DNA of 64,000 nt, taken from assembly GCF_932294415.1 (NCBI RefSeq), contig NC_065541.1:29186790-29250789 (forward strand), written 5' to 3'. Positions 23,008 through 33,441 of this stretch are shown piece after piece (within the stretch, counting starts at the first letter, position 1; every line of letters begins with the position of its first letter). This DNA comes from Quercus robur. Its lineage: Eukaryota; Streptophyta; Magnoliopsida; Fagales; Fagaceae. The notes beneath the pieces were generated by a model. The model searched no databases. It had not been told where the DNA came from and worked only from the letters and a program-made list of their open reading frames with translations. Made by a program: the position numbers and the translations under genes.

Positions 23008-23794
23008 GGACAAGGGGATCCCCAGTACCTCAGGGTCCTTTCACCAGCTTCACTATCTGCTAAGTTCCTTTTTATTTTTGTCTTTTTATTTTTCAGCCTT
23101 TATCAAGAATTCTGGTCTAAGATAATTTTGTTCAGGAACATGTGATAGATTGACACTTCGTGGTCAATGCTGCACCAAAAGACTTTTTCTTTGTTCCCAA
23201 AAAAAAAAATGATCATGTTTTAATGGAATTCCTGTTTCTTCAACATTTAAGTTTTTTTCTTTACTGCAAAGACCAAATGTGGATAAATTTAAGGAAGGAT
23301 ACCTGAGTCAAAAAAAAAAGGGGGAGAATATGTAATACCCTTTTACATATGGCCCAGGATCCACCTCACAAATAATTTCAGATATCCCACAAACAGTCCC
23401 AAGTGCATAGGTCTAGGATCACAGAATAAAAGAAAATATCTAGGATACCTAGCCTAGCACTTGGCAAAGGGGGAACCTGTCAAAGTTCATGAACTGGGAC
23501 CGTATCTCAAAAAAAAAACATACATAGAGAAGGATACTAGTGTACCCAGTTCAGTACTTGCACAATAAATCACCAGGTACCTGGACCAGAACTTACAGTG
23601 AAGCCTGTGAGAACCATAGTCCAGGACTCAGAAAAGAAAAGAGTCACGAGAAAGTAAAGACAATATATATCCAAGGAAAAAGGCAGATTCACATACTAAG
23701 AAATAAGAAGCAGTTTTGAGAAAGCAAGAAGCAGAGCAATGTTCAAAAAAAAAAACTTATACAACCCCAAATTGTTCATGTAAAAAAAAAGAAG
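23008..23794. other. E3 non-coding spacer between pol and the antisense gene
   Basis: No open frame of note. The sequence contains several short A-runs and repeated AGGATAC/GGATCC-like words. It would serve as the 3' flank of both pol (+) and the antisense gene (-), so convergent transcription ends may lie here, but no clear polyadenylation signal pair stands out. Confidence 0.5.
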
Positions 23795-26700
23795 CTAAGG
23801 AATGAGGCCGGCCAACAAAGAAGCATCTGGAGAAATAGCAGGAACAGCCAAAGTAGAAAGGATCCTCTGCCGCTTGACTTTCAAATCTTGTAAAACTTTG
23901 TGAGCATGAGCCAAAGCTTCCTCAGCAACAGCTATCTCAGTGTCTATACTCCTGAATGATTGCCTTTGAAACAGCATATGAGCCAGCAGACGCAAGTGAT
24001 CCAGCAGAAAAGATAAATTAAACTTGGCCTCCAGAAGGTCCTGCATCACCCCTCTCCACTCCAGAAGCTTTTCTTCAGACAACGAATCTACAGAGGAATT
24101 CCTTAGGGAAATCAACACAGCACACAGCAACTCCATTAAAATGTTGCCTAGAAAAACGCCTCCCCTGAAGCCGCTGGTAAAATCCCCGTGACTCTTGAGC
24201 AGGCTCTCCAGCAACGGCAAGGCTTCCACAGGAACAGAGAAGCGCAGGAAGCTGCCATAAGAAGATCCAAAAACATGAAAGTGGCTGGCAGGAAGACTGT
24301 TGAATTCCAAAAGATCAAAGCGAGCCAGGAAAGAGGGAAGCTTTGAATCAAGATCTGAGGCAGCCATCTTCGAGGCATCCCCCATCGTCGTGTCACCACT
24401 TGCAAAGACCGGAGGACTTGCAGCCTTTTGCTCTAGATGAAGGTCAGCAACTTCAACAGGTCTCACAATTCCTTCAGGGATAACAGGCTCAGAACCTGCA
24501 AAGCCTGTATCAGTATTCAAAAAAAAAAAGGAAGAAAGAAGAAAAAGAAAAGGAAGAACAGATTTAGAAGAACAAACCGGTTCCAGTTTCTTGAGGCAGA
24601 ACCTCTTCTTCCTGATCTCCTGACTTCCCCGAAGATTCTGGGAAGGAACATAAAGCAAGTTGAAGAAAAGGTGAAGGACCAATGGCAAAGTGGCTAAAGG
24701 AAGGGATAGATGCAGGGGGCTTCGCCATAAAAAAAGGGGGGGGGGGAAAGAAAAAAAAAAAGAAACACGATGGGAGCAGCTTGCACTCACCTTCTGAGCT
24801 CTCTGATTCTAAAGAAGAGGCAACACTGGGAGCAGATTTCTCACTGGTTTGACCTAAAGAAAAGAAAAGGGGAATTCAAGAAAAACTGGAAAAGAAAGTA
24901 AAAAAATATAAGGCTATTTCAAGGAAACAAGGTTTACCTGTTTGTTTGGATAGAGGAGTGTCTCCCAAAGCACCTTTATCTGACAAGGATTGAGGAAACA
25001 CAGTCCTGATAGGACTAGGAGTGCGTTCAAGATGGGGACTTTGAGATGATGGGATCCTAGAAGCTTTGGGATCCTGAGAATCCTGGGAACCTTGCATCGG
25101 TTGCCCGGTTTCCTCAGCGGGATCATCAGTAGGGGGCTCCTCCCCCATAACAGGAAAAACGACAGAAAGAGCTGTGACAGTTTCCTCCCCCAGAGCCTTG
25201 CCAGTCACAGGAGGGGATACCTCCACCTAAAGGAAGAAGAAGCAGAGAAGGCAATACTAAGTAAAAAAAAAAAACACAACAGCAGGGAATGCTAACAACA
25301 CAATGTCAGAGCAAAAGGGAAAAGAATAGGAGAAGGGGGAACACACGTACCACGTCGTCTCCAGAAGATTGGCTCTTACCCTTCTTGTAATCAGACTTGC
25401 GCTTGGACTGCAAAGGTAATCACCACTCATCAGCAAAATATAAAGTGAGTGCAACAACAAAAAAAAAAAGAGAAGAAGGAAAGAAGTCTTGCCCTTCTCT
25501 CTCTCTCTACAGATTCTCTGGAAGTCTTTTGCTTACTACGAGTACGCCCAGAGGGTCCTAAAGGAGGCTGGGATACCAAACCAGAGGATCCTAAAGAACC
25601 ATGGACTGAAGCGGTCACAGGAACCTGGGGAAAAGAAGACTCTACCTTGGTCTTCTTCCGGGTCCTTGAAACTAAAGGTTCCCTGACATCCTTGCCTTCC
25701 TGTGATGCCAAGTGTGCTTGAGATTTCCCCGTTTTTCTTCTTTTCGCCTCAGAGCCTATCTCCACACCCCCTGTACTTTCACCAACATCAGCAGCTTTCA
25801 TTTTCTTCGACTTGACATCCTTACCTTTAGCAGTAGCAGCACTAATTGTCTCTGTTGCACCCTTTTTGATGGGCACCCCAGAGGAAGCACCAATGATGAG
25901 ACTATCACCCAGCCAGGCCTCAGGAAAATCCTGTCCATAAGCCACCCAGCCTCCCCTAGAGGCATGCCACTCCGCAAACCCAGTCTTACTGCTTGCAGCA
26001 GCAGAAACAATCCCAGCAATAGGAAGGGATAAACGTCTATTAGCTGTCGGAGCAGAAACAATGCTAGAATTCGGGACTTCCCGAACTGTGCCAGTGCCAA
26101 CATAGTCAACAAAAGATTTTTGTACTCTTTTCCAATAACTGGTATAGCCACTGGAAGCAAAAACTCCTCTCTGGGAGTTAGGCACTACAAACTGGGGGCT
26201 CCTCCGTGACCAATAAGAAAAGGCCTGCAACCTCAAGAAAGGATCCAAGGAAGGAAGGGATGGCACCACATCCTTAAAGACTGGCGGAATGTCCTGATCA
26301 AAACCAAACTGTCGGAGCACCCGGTGTGCTGAATAATGAGTATATTTTGGGCCACTTGAAGAAGGCACAGGAAGCCAGGAGGGGCTAATACAGGCGAGAT
26401 AAGCCAGACTGCCCTCATCACCACGGCGCAAGTCAAAGGTATTACCTATTGAAGATAAAAAAGAAGACAACACAGAATCACACGCAAAGCCAGGACCAAA
26501 CTCACGAGGGGATCTCCAATATAAGCTCCCTGCTTGGTCAAACAACTCCACAAGATTGAGGCCACCACCCTTCAAGCTAATCCAACGAAAAATAATGGGA
26601 AAGGCATCAGTAGAATTACCACAAAGACCCTTCACTATGTCGGGGGATCCTTGGAACTTGTCCTTCACAAACTTCAAATTTCTACACTTAGCCAAAGTAG

Positions 26701-27703
26701 CTGCAGAACGGTCCCACATGAAAATCTGAAGAATGGCACAGTGAAGAGATGAAGTGATCACATAGCAAGAGTCACCCTCAGCCTCATCTCCATGAAGCTG
26801 GTCCAGTTGAGAATAAACATGACCCAAGAACAGAGGGGCCAAAGGATATTGGGTACCCCGAGCCAACTTGATTGCCAACGGAAAAAATGAAGACTTAACT
26901 CCGTACCCAGGGAACTCACTAAACAAAAATTTACTAAGCCAAAAAGCCAGGAAACCGGCCCACCTCACTTCCTTATCCTTTTCACGAGAAAGGGTCATCA
27001 CCCATCTCCCCATCCTAGCCGGCTTACCACCAGGAGAGGCGGAGCGACCACCAAAATGACCAAATAATTTCTCTTCTACCACGAGATCCTCACCAGAAAG
27101 ATCAATATCAAAGGGATTTTCTTCACCAAACACCGGGAAGAGGAAGTTATTAACCACATCCTCCAAGGTGATTGTCAATTCACCAGTAGAAAAGAAAAAA
27201 GTATGAAGGGAAGGACACCAACGACGTACCAGATGCCTGAGCCCTTTGGCATCTCTGAAACCCTCAAGGTTTCTGGAAATAGCCACTGCCTTTAGGATGC
27301 CAGCACGCTCTAAACGACCCACAAACTCAGCATCAGACAGTTCCTTGTCTACCCATATAGGCCAACCCTGAATCTTTCCCGGAACAAAATCAAAGAAAAT
27401 AGGAACCGCCTCTCAGATTCCTTGTCTGATCTGGAGATCGAAAATCTCTCTAGGGTCAGGAACTTGGGCGGAACCAGCGAAACCCGCTTGGCCAGAAAAT
27501 AGCCAAACGTGAGGGGATGGAGGAGCCTCACCATGAGATATATGAGGAAAAAATAAACTGAGAGAATACCAAGGATCCCGTAAAGGGAAGGCCGGACGTT
27601 CAGCAACCTCGCGAGAATCGCTCGGAGCAGAACCAGAAGAACCTTCCCCCTCAGAAGGACTGGGAGTACGCTCTCTCCTCATTCGAGAAGAAGAAGAAGC
27701 CAT
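23795..27703 (-). CDS. E3 antisense gene: plant mobile domain (PMD) protein, six exons, one internal TGA
   Basis: Minus-strand exons: 27703-25511, 25407-25351, 25226-24938, 24853-24791, 24637-24578 and 24504-23795 (stop at 23797-23795). All five introns (103, 124, 84, 153, 73 bp) are GT-AG, phases agree throughout, and the sum is 1124 codons. Exon 1 starts MASSSSRMRRERTPSPSEGE. It carries a PMD region (WPIWVDKELSDAEF, LVRRWCPSLHTFFFSTGELT, ITLEDVVNNFLFPVFGEE) to about residue 460, then a basic tail (KRRKTGKSQ) that could be a nuclear signal. Exons 2-5 are acidic and Ser/Pro-rich; exon 6 is helical and leucine-rich. One in-frame TGA (27413-27415, after residue 96) breaks the frame. PMD proteins such as Arabidopsis MAIN/MAIL1 act in nuclear silencing; the role here is unknown. 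Confidence 0.78.
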
Positions 27704-28169
27704 GGAAACAGCACACACTATGAGAAGAAAAGAGATTGAAAGTGCGAAAAAGGGAAGACCAGAGTAACAGAGAAGAAGAAAAACTCAGGGAATGAAAAAA
27801 GTTCAGAGAAGCAAAATGATAAGATGAAACGGCTACAATAAAGGCGCAAGTAGCAGTTGGGAAAAACAGTTTATGAAAAGACACGCCAGTTGCAAAAAAT
27901 TTAATTTGAAGAGGGGGTTAATCAGCAGTTATTAATGAGAAGCAATGGGAAACGAGATAAGTGGGTAGGAGAGTTTTATCTCAAATACTCAACTGCCACG
28001 TCCCGTGTAAAGAGGAAGCTGCGAAAAGTAATAATTATAAGAGAACACAACACGCAAAAAAGGAGGCGACCAAAAGCAGCAGAAGAGAGCTGGGATCCCA
28101 CAAAAACCTAAGGAAACCTAAATCACTCACGCGTGGGCTTTAGGCAACCCACGAGCTCGAGGGGCTAAA

Positions 28170-29422
28170 TGTTGAGGTCTAAAAAAAATCACAGTAAAAT
28201 AAGCCCAAGAAAGAATAAGCTAAGCCCAAGAAAGAGTGAGTTAAGCCCAGAAAAAAAGAAAACTCAGACCAAGTCCAAAGGGATTATACGAAAGGCCCTG
28301 AGGATCCCGAAGCCCAGAAAAGGAAAAGCAACCAAAGAAAAAAAGAGAGAGAACATCACAGCAAAGTATAAGACGCAAGGATCCTCAGGCACCATCAATA
28401 AGCGCAAAGAAAAAGAAGACCAGGACAGATCGATAGAAAGAAGACAGAAAAAGAAAACAAGAAAAACAAAAGAACGCAAGCGACCCTTCATGGCACAGAC
28501 AGAAAAGGCGTCGGGGAACCAAGACAAGGAAGAAGAATGATAACAAAACGATTTCAAAAGAGCAGAACAGGATTCCGCCCAAATAGGAAAGAAACAGAAA
28601 GGTAAAAGACGCCAGAAGTGAGGATGCCGAGAAGGGCATACCTCAGCACATCCCAAAGAGGATGGCCAACCAGAAGCTTTCGAAGGAATCAGAACCAAGA
28701 GAAGGAAAGAATGAGAGAAAACGGAAAAGGGGACTTACCGAGATGATGAGGACAGAACATACTCTGTTTGCAAAAGACCAAAACAGGGGAACCAACGGTT
28801 CCCCAAGACGCCCAGAAAAACTCCTCTATAAAAGGAGAGGATGGGTTGTGAAGAAAGCAGCGAGAAAAAAAGGGGAGAAACATAAGAAAGAAGAGATTCT
28901 TTAGGGAAAAACTATCAGAAAATCTGTGTGGAAAGAAAATTACTAAGGGAAAACGAATACTGCTTCCCGATATCCCGTAAAAGCAACTATGGTACATACT
29001 CGGATTCAACGAGAATCAAACTTTGCAAGTTTTGAAGGCTGAAATAGCCATTCAAGGCTGCAATTTTTGAGCTCGATTGGACCTTGTATCACGTCCTAGT
29101 GAGCTTTCTGTAATTAAACAGATAATGCCTTAATGAAATTCTGTTTCATAATTCCCAGGATCCTCACAATACTTTTTTTTTTTTATCGTCTTGCTAATCC
29201 TGCTTTTCTTTCTTTCTGAACTTACATTGTTAATTTCTGGCACTCCTCGATATCCTTGTTTGTCATCTTTTTTGTATGTTGTCAGGAGTATTCTTTGCAT
29301 TCACTTGATTCTTAAACAGCCATTTAGCTGCGGTGAGTCAAGGCCCAGTCCACCAAATCCTTTCTTTTTCATTCAGGCTCGGGATCCTTGGGCCTGAGTA
29401 TCCCGAAAAAGACACTCTAACA
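28170..29422 (+). repeat. E3 3' LTR
   Basis: A 1253-bp near-copy of 15738-16988, preceded by a short purine tract (CGAGGGGCTAAA). Visible differences include one A/T change beside the TATA box, a few transitions (mostly C/T or G/A), a poly-T length change near 29171, and the LTR end (ACTCTAACA here, ACTCTCACA in the 5' copy). Confidence 0.95.
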
Positions 29423-29716
29423 AGTTGCAAGCTAACTGTCTGGCCAATCTGGAAGTTTTGTCCTGTAATGCTCCAGTTGGCGTGACCCTTTAGTTCCCCT
29501 ACATGCTTCACATGTGTGCCACTTTTAGCGCCTTGCCAGTCGCGATCTAGTCGCGAGGCTCTTCTTGAGTGCACACTCTTGAACTTTTCTGCACACTCTC
29601 TCACACACTACCCTTACATGATTCCCACCTAAATACAGGGTTTCTAAATGCTAAATTACAAGCAAATTTGGCACGGAATAAAACCAACAAAATGATTGAA
29701 TAAATTCAACCTTACA

Positions 29717-30938
29717 ATTTGCAATCACCAGAGGAGGATCAACTAGAGTATGCCATCCGTCTATAGTTCCAGATGACCAATAATGAAGCTGAATATGAAG
29801 CCCCACTCCAGGGTTTAGAATTAGCCAAGTCACTTGAAGCAGATTCAGTTCTTGTCCAAAGAGACTCATAACTGGTAATAGGCCAAGTGAACGGAACATG
29901 TGAAGCCAAGGAAGAACAAATGAAGAAGTACTTTAGCAAAGTTAAGCAGTGAGACTTGTTTGGATATTACTGGCAATACATGCAAGCAGATGCTAAAACT
30001 TATGTTAAAGCATGTGACAAGTGTCAACGCTACAACAATATACCTAGACAACCATCAGAATACCTTACTCCAATGGTGGCTTTTTAGCCCTTTGCCTAGT
30101 AAGGACTTGACATATTTGGTTCCTTTCCCATGGGGACGAGGCAAATGAAGTTCTTAGTGGTAGGAATTGATTATTTTACTACATGAGTAGAAGCAGAGCC
30201 GTTGGCAAAGGTCACTGACCAGAACGTCAGAAGCTTCATCTAGAAGAACATTATTTATCGTTTTTGAATCCTAAAAGTGCTCATCTCAAATAACGGCACC
30301 AGTTTGATAATACACCCTTCAGAGAGTTTTGCGAATAGTTGGGAATCAGGAATTAGTACTCCTCACCCTCCCACCTACAGGCTAATGGATAGGCAGAAGT
30401 TGCAAACTAATCCTTGCTGAAGATTATCAAGACTCAGCTTGAGGGGGCAAAAGGGATATGGCTAGATGAATTACCCAGCGTCCTTTGGGCATACAGGACG
30501 ACAGTAAGGACTCCTATTGGAGGGACTCCTTTTAAGCTAGCATATGGAAGTGATGCAATGATACCTACGGAGGTTGGTCTGACTAGCTACAGGGTGGCCC
30601 ACTGTATTGATAAGGAGAATGAGAAGTAACTTTGTCTAAACCTCGATCTCATTGATGAGGTAAGGATGGATGCGGAATAGAGGGTGGCATGCTACAAGAC
30701 CCTAATGACTAAGCACCATGATGCTTTGGTCAAGCCAAGGCAATTCAACATTGGGGATGTCGTCTTAAAAAATGTGTCTTTGGCTACAAAGAACCCCGCT
30801 CATGGAAAATTGGGACCTAATTGGGAAGGACCATACAGAGTTATCAACTATAAAAGACTAGGGTCGTACTATATGGAAGCTTTGGACAGAAGAAGGCTAG
30901 AGCATCCGTGGAATTTGGAGCACTTAAAGAAATACTAA
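29717..30938 (+). pseudogene. E1 second RNase H (3' half) and integrase remnant
   Basis: It continues E1 pol after S1. LQSPEEDQLEYAIRL and MTNNEAEYEAPLQGLELAKS (archaeal-type RNase H) are followed by a jump to the integrase zinc region (YYWQYMQADAKTYVKACDKC near 29960), showing an internal deletion. The DDE core is damaged: LDIFGSFPMGTRQMKFLVV and VLISNNGTS (second Asp changed to Asn) with several stops. The C-terminal segments LPSVLWAYRTTVRTPIGGTP and KLGPNWEGPYRVINYKR end with HLKKY and a stop at 30936-30938. It is non-functional. Confidence 0.82.
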
Positions 30939-31042
30939 GTGAAAGCTTGTCAAGAAGGTCAGCATGGACGAGACTAAAGATTACTAGTGACCACTAGTAG
31001 TCTATTTATATTATCTTTAAGCACTTATGTTTTCTAGCAGTA

Positions 31043-33441
31043 TGTAGACACTCAATTTTGCACCCATGATTTAATCAAAGAGTATGACTTGAATGACCAT
31101 CCATGTACCCTAAAAATCATGATTGCATTACATGCATCCATTTGTTCTTGCATTACCTGCATCAATTTGTTTTTTGCATTACATGCATTAATTCATTTAT
31201 TGCATATCATAAAAATGATCTTGAGATTCTAACGGTCGTAACAGTGTTTCCGGTTTCCAAATCGGACCATTGGATCGAAAGATATCACATGATCAAGTTT
31301 GCATGGTCAACATGCATTGTGTCTAGGTAGAGTCGACCACGCATGATCAATTTAAATTAATTATGATTGGTTAAGCAATTAAAATTAATTAAATAATTTT
31401 GTAATTGGTTGATAATTAGTGTTTAAAATAGGGATGCATGCATAGGAATAAAAGGGGTGATTGGATAACAATAAAATTGTGGATAGTTTGAACTTTATCA
31501 AGATTTATTTTAGGGTATTTATCTACAAGATAATTTAAAAAATAATAATTAAAAAAATAAAAACTGAATTATCCAAAAAAAGAGATAAAAAATCATAGAC
31601 GGAGAATGAAAACACGTCTAGGTGCAAAGATCGCTAAAAAAACCTTAGAAGAGGAGTCTAAATGACACCCAAACACAAAAGAGCATTCGGTGTCCAAGAG
31701 CCAATTTGGCACTTTTGGAGTGCCGAACGGCACTCTAAAAGGGCCGAATTTTCCTTTGTTGGGCTTTGACCCAACGACCTTCAAGTAATGATAAGGCACA
31801 CATTTTTCGATCTTTTCACAAAAGGATGCATCCAAATTCACATCCTAATCATCCGTGCCTATTTTTTAGAGTCTTCTGGCCTCTATAAATAGAGATTGAA
31901 CCTCATAATTCAGCACCTTTTTTTCTACGCTCTGGGAGGCACACATTTTGAGGCTCTCAAATTGCTGATACTTGCTAATCCTTTCTAAGATTTGCTGCTT
32001 AAATTAGGGTTTTTATGTTTCAAAGATAACTGCATAAGTTTCTCTGAACCCTAAAACATCCTCTCAAGAACAAAAAGTGCTCATGCAAGAGGTTGTTTCC
32101 TTCTTTTCTTTATGCTTCTTTTTATGTTGATGAATGTTTTTATCCATAGCATCAATTATTAATCATTGTTTTGTTTAAAGCATGATTTTTTTTAATGTAA
32201 TTGTTATAGTCTCTTTCTTAAATATCAATAATCTGCATGTGAACAACTCTTTTTCTTAAAATAAAAATAGATCTGCATCTTCCTTAGATGTAGATCTGAG
32301 TTTTTCTTCACAACAAAACAGATCTGCATCTTCCTTAGATGCAGATCTGAATTTTTCTTCACAATAAAACATATCTGCATCTTCCTTATATGTAGATCTG
32401 AATTTTTCTTCACAATAAAACAGATATGCATCTTCATTAGAGGTAGATCTGAATTTTTCTCTAACATAAAACGGATCTGCATCTTCCTTAGATGTAGATC
32501 TGGATTTTTCTTAATCAAAACTGGTTTGTGTCTTCATTAGATGCAAATCTGAACATTTTTTATCATAAAAAACTTATTTGTATCTTCCTTAGATACAAAT
32601 CTGATTTTTTAATACATGCAGATTTTTAAAATAAAGAAAAAGATTAAACATGATTGCGTTTGCGTTTGTTTTATGTAAATCATTTGCATAAATTTAAATT
32701 ATGAGTGAAACTCTCTTCTTAAAAAAATATTTTTCATTCTTTTAAAGCATATAAAAATAGATACGATTTTTCTATCATCAAAGATCATTTTTTTTTATCA
32801 TCACAATACAGATTTGAATTTTTATCTCCAAAAACCACTTTTTCTAAATAGTACAAAACATATCTGGTATTTTGACATCAACTTTTTTACCAACCAAAAC
32901 AAATCTGAATTAAAAAAAAAAAAAAAAAAAAAAAAAAGACAAAACAAAACAAAAAAGTGACTTCATTCATAAATAAATTTGAGTGATTCAATTTTAGTGT
33001 CGCATATTCAACATATCATTCATGACATGCATAAAAAGTTACATTGGTCACAAGAGTCTAGAAGATCAGACTTTGTCTGGGCAGAATGGGTGCCTAACAC
33101 CTTTCCATTCCATAACCTAGCCTCCGAATTTAGGTTTTTGGCTAAGTAGGTCTAGCCTTATCTTTATTTATTTTGAGTAGAATGTAACTAGGACAACAGG
33201 CCATGTAATTATTTTGGTAGATTGTAACTAGGGCCCAAAGCTATGTAATTTTCAAGTTTATCAAATATGTATTTTTTATTCAATCAATGAAGAGAAAAAT
33301 TCAATCATGTAATTTATTTTTTTGTATTTTTTTATTAAAAAAAAAAAATGGCGACTCCATACCACTTACCCAAAAAGAGAGGTGTTCTAAAAGGTACTCG
33401 AATCTCATTTTTGAGGGACATTTTTTTCGAGGTCTCTCACA
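31043..33441. mobile_element. S2: 2.4-kb solo LTR with target duplication CAGTA
   Basis: It starts TGTAGACACTCAATTTTGC at 31043 and ends GAGGTCTCTCACA at 33441, flanked by CAGTA at 31038-31042 and 33442-33446. It codes for no recognisable protein. It contains a 51-bp tandem array (32270-32630), a long A-run near 32915, and a TGGCGACTCC word near 33349 that resembles a primer-binding site but lies inside the element. The lack of gag or pol and the clean TG...CA ends favour a solo LTR produced by LTR-LTR recombination. Confidence 0.85.
32270..32630. repeat. 51-bp tandem repeats, each with an 11-bp hairpin
   Basis: About seven copies; the first four are best preserved. Each contains AGATCTGCATC and GATGCAGATCT (or close variants) separated by about 7 bases, that is, an inverted repeat able to form a stem of up to 11 bp. 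Later copies decay (for example CTTATTTGTATC/GATACAAATC) but keep compensating arms. The minus-strand open frame across the array is a repeat artefact. Confidence 0.85.

Larger units (their letters stand above)
15738..29422 (+). mobile_element. E3: young Ty3/gypsy Tat-type retrotransposon with an antisense spliced gene
   Basis: A 13.7-kb element with LTRs 15738-16988 and 28170-29422 (both start TGTTGAGGTC; ends ACTCTCACA and ACTCTAACA). It is flanked by a perfect 5-bp target duplication AGTTG (15733-15737 and 29423-29427). By eye the LTRs differ at about seven to nine positions in 1.25 kb, so insertion is recent and clearly later than E1, S1 and E2. Internal order: primer-binding site, gag-protease, RT/RNase H/second RNase H/integrase (+ strand), a non-coding stretch, a minus-strand multi-exon gene, then the 3' LTR. 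The archaeal-type second RNase H places it in the Tat lineage. Confidence 0.95.
9558..29716. mobile_element. S1: solo LTR (approximate ends) interrupting E1, hosting E2 and E3
   Basis: The non-E1 sequence at about 9558-10023, 15407-15732 and 29428-29716 joins into one non-coding unit of roughly 1.05 kb with LTR character. It ends ACCTTACA at 29716 and has a TATA-like TATAAGGGTATTTATAG near 15626. Its left end is uncertain: TGAAAGTTC at 9558 or TGTGTAAAAC at 9573. No clean target duplication was found. It splits the second RNase H domain of E1. No gag or pol of its own remains, so a solo LTR is the simplest reading; a non-autonomous element is the alternative. Confidence 0.55.

Noticed and set aside
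27349..27606. Alternative 85-codon minus-strand ORF overlapping the start of the PMD gene
   Set aside because: It runs in a different frame from the PMD protein. The frame containing MASSSSRMRRE and WPIWVDKEL fits the downstream exons and the PMD family.
32225..32518. 97-codon minus-strand ORF of repeated KKNSDLHLRKMQI units
   Set aside because: Translation of the 51-bp tandem array (51 is a multiple of three, so one frame stays open); no start context or homology.
33346..33441. Primer-binding site with a following internal region in S2
   Set aside because: TGGCGACTCC occurs, but the TG...CA ends and CAGTA duplication enclose it, and nothing gag-like follows. It is treated as part of the solo LTR.
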